From NCBI GenBank assembly GCA_030180135.1, contig CM058231.1, positions 34,537,034 through 34,601,033 on the forward strand: a DNA stretch of 64,000 nt, in the 5' to 3' direction. Below, in pieces: positions 63,206-64,000 of the stretch. The position numbers and the translations under genes were made by a program. The DNA is from Orychophragmus violaceus. Taxonomy: Eukaryota > Streptophyta > Magnoliopsida > Brassicales > Brassicaceae. Within the stretch, counting starts at the first letter, position 1; each line of letters starts with the position of its first letter. The notes beneath the pieces were generated by a model. The model did no database searches and had not been told where the DNA came from. It was given only the letters and a program-made list of their open reading frames with translations.

Positions 63206-63726
63206 TTTTGTATCAGAGCCGAGTCGTTCTTGCCGGAATTTTTTCATCTTTCAAACAATTGTCATCATGCTGCCAAAACGAGCAACGCCGAACAATCAAC
63301 CATGGAGAAACGAGGAACCATTGAATGAATGGGCAGAATTACAACAGACACTGTTAGTTATGCAGGAGAACATCCAGGCTACGATTCATGACTGAATCCA
63401 TGAGTTAGTCGAGAATGTCCTTCATCAATAGGCACAACGACATGAATCAGACGACGGCGACGAGACCGTGGATGAGGACAACCCATTCAGCGATGGGTTC
63501 GGGCGTCTTCATGGAGGTGATTTCCATGTTCGGGAGAAGGACAATCATCGATGGGAGGAAGGATTTAATCTGGATATTCCTGAATTCCATGGGGGAGTTA
63601 GAGGGGAAGAGTTGATTGACTGGATTGTTGAGACAGGTGAATTGTTAAACTTCAAACAAGTCCCGGAGGACAGGAAGGTCGCGTTAGTTGCAACCCAATT
63701 TCGAGGCAAAGCTGTTTCGTGGTGGC
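63206..63726 (+). pseudogene. gypsy gag remnant, interrupted by a Tat-family LTR
   Basis: A primer-site-like TTGTATCAGAGCC (63206-63218) is followed by a frame MLPKRATPNNQPWRNEEPLN ... and, after two in-frame stops, a gag domain: NLDIPEFHGGVRGEELIDWI ... FKQVPEDRKVALVATQFRGK, AVSWW. The frame is cut at 63727 by the LTR. This is a Ty3/gypsy gag of another family than the two full elements. Confidence 0.65.
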
Positions 63727-64000
63727 TGTTGGTACTGGATTTGCCACTAAGAAATCCGGCCCATTAACAAATAAAGCAAAGGCCCATAATCATGAGCCCG
63801 CTCCATAATCAGGACGGAGAGATCGACCGTTATCCTTTGTTGGGCCCATACGATCAACATCTTGACAAGGCCCAAGCAACGCCGAAGTAAGAGGTGATCG
63901 AGCTCGAGCTCGGTAGGAGACGATGTGGAGATAGAGCGACCTGGTCTTCGATGTTTCAGCTGATCTCCGCAAAACCAGGAGATCGTTATCACGACGAGGC
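63727..64000 (+). repeat. LTR of the Tat family, plus orientation, cut by the window end
   Basis: TGTTGGTACTGGATTTGCC ... resembles, in the opposite orientation, the LTRs at 33970 and 45086 (AAATCCGGCCCATTAAC, AAAGGCCCATA, GGCCCAAGCAA, GAGCTCGAGCTCG), with many differences, so it belongs to the same family but is an older or different member. It would be the 5' LTR of another element running to the right. Confidence 0.8.

Overview
This is plant nuclear DNA, almost certainly from a member of the Brassicaceae. The clearest evidence is an intact six-exon amino-acid transporter gene whose 441-residue product closely resembles Arabidopsis LHT2. Supporting evidence is an ATHILA ORF-1 type protein and Athila-like LTR elements primed by tRNA-Asp. 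Roughly 45 of 64 kb is transposon-derived, as in a pericentromeric or otherwise repeat-rich segment. The species cannot be fixed from the sequence.

Layout. 1-5859 is the internal part and 3' LTR of a Ty1/copia element (+), cut by the left edge of the window. It sits inside an internally deleted Athila-like element (5860-9758, -), which itself sits in the pol gene of a second, older copia element (9759-15282, -). This is a three-level nest whose missing parts should lie to the left. 15283-17760 is unexplained decayed DNA. 17944-19888 is the LHT2-like gene (+), followed by a hAT-type miniature element (20149-20914) and a Helitron end with a helicase remnant (21034-21996, -). 22530-32306 is a nearly complete, recent Athila-like element (-) with ~99% identical LTRs and a GTTAG target duplication. 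It lies 31 bp beyond the stop codon of a B3-domain gene (32338-33105, -). 33970-45621 is a complete Tat-lineage Ty3/gypsy element (-) with a TAGAT duplication. Its gag-pol is broken many times, but it carries an unbroken, spliced four-exon gene on the opposite strand (35060-37548, +).

46425-51121 holds three related OB-fold (DUF223, RPA-like) genes on the minus strand; the rightmost looks intact. 54151-55235 is a LINE fragment (-). 55346-59012 is a 3.7-kb solo LTR (target duplication ATCTC) carrying a dense cluster of TTGAC W-box cores. 60026-62417 is a partial gene for DNA polymerase alpha subunit B, interrupted exactly at a splice donor by a second solo LTR (60637-62069, target duplication CAAGG). 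The window ends in a gypsy gag remnant interrupted at 63727 by another LTR of the Tat family.

The most interesting signals are two. One is the intact antisense spliced gene of the Tat element. The other is a short, paired, near-palindromic CGATCG motif shared by the second copia element and both Athila-like elements, found in LTRs, leaders, 3' regions and even inter-domain linkers of coding sequence.
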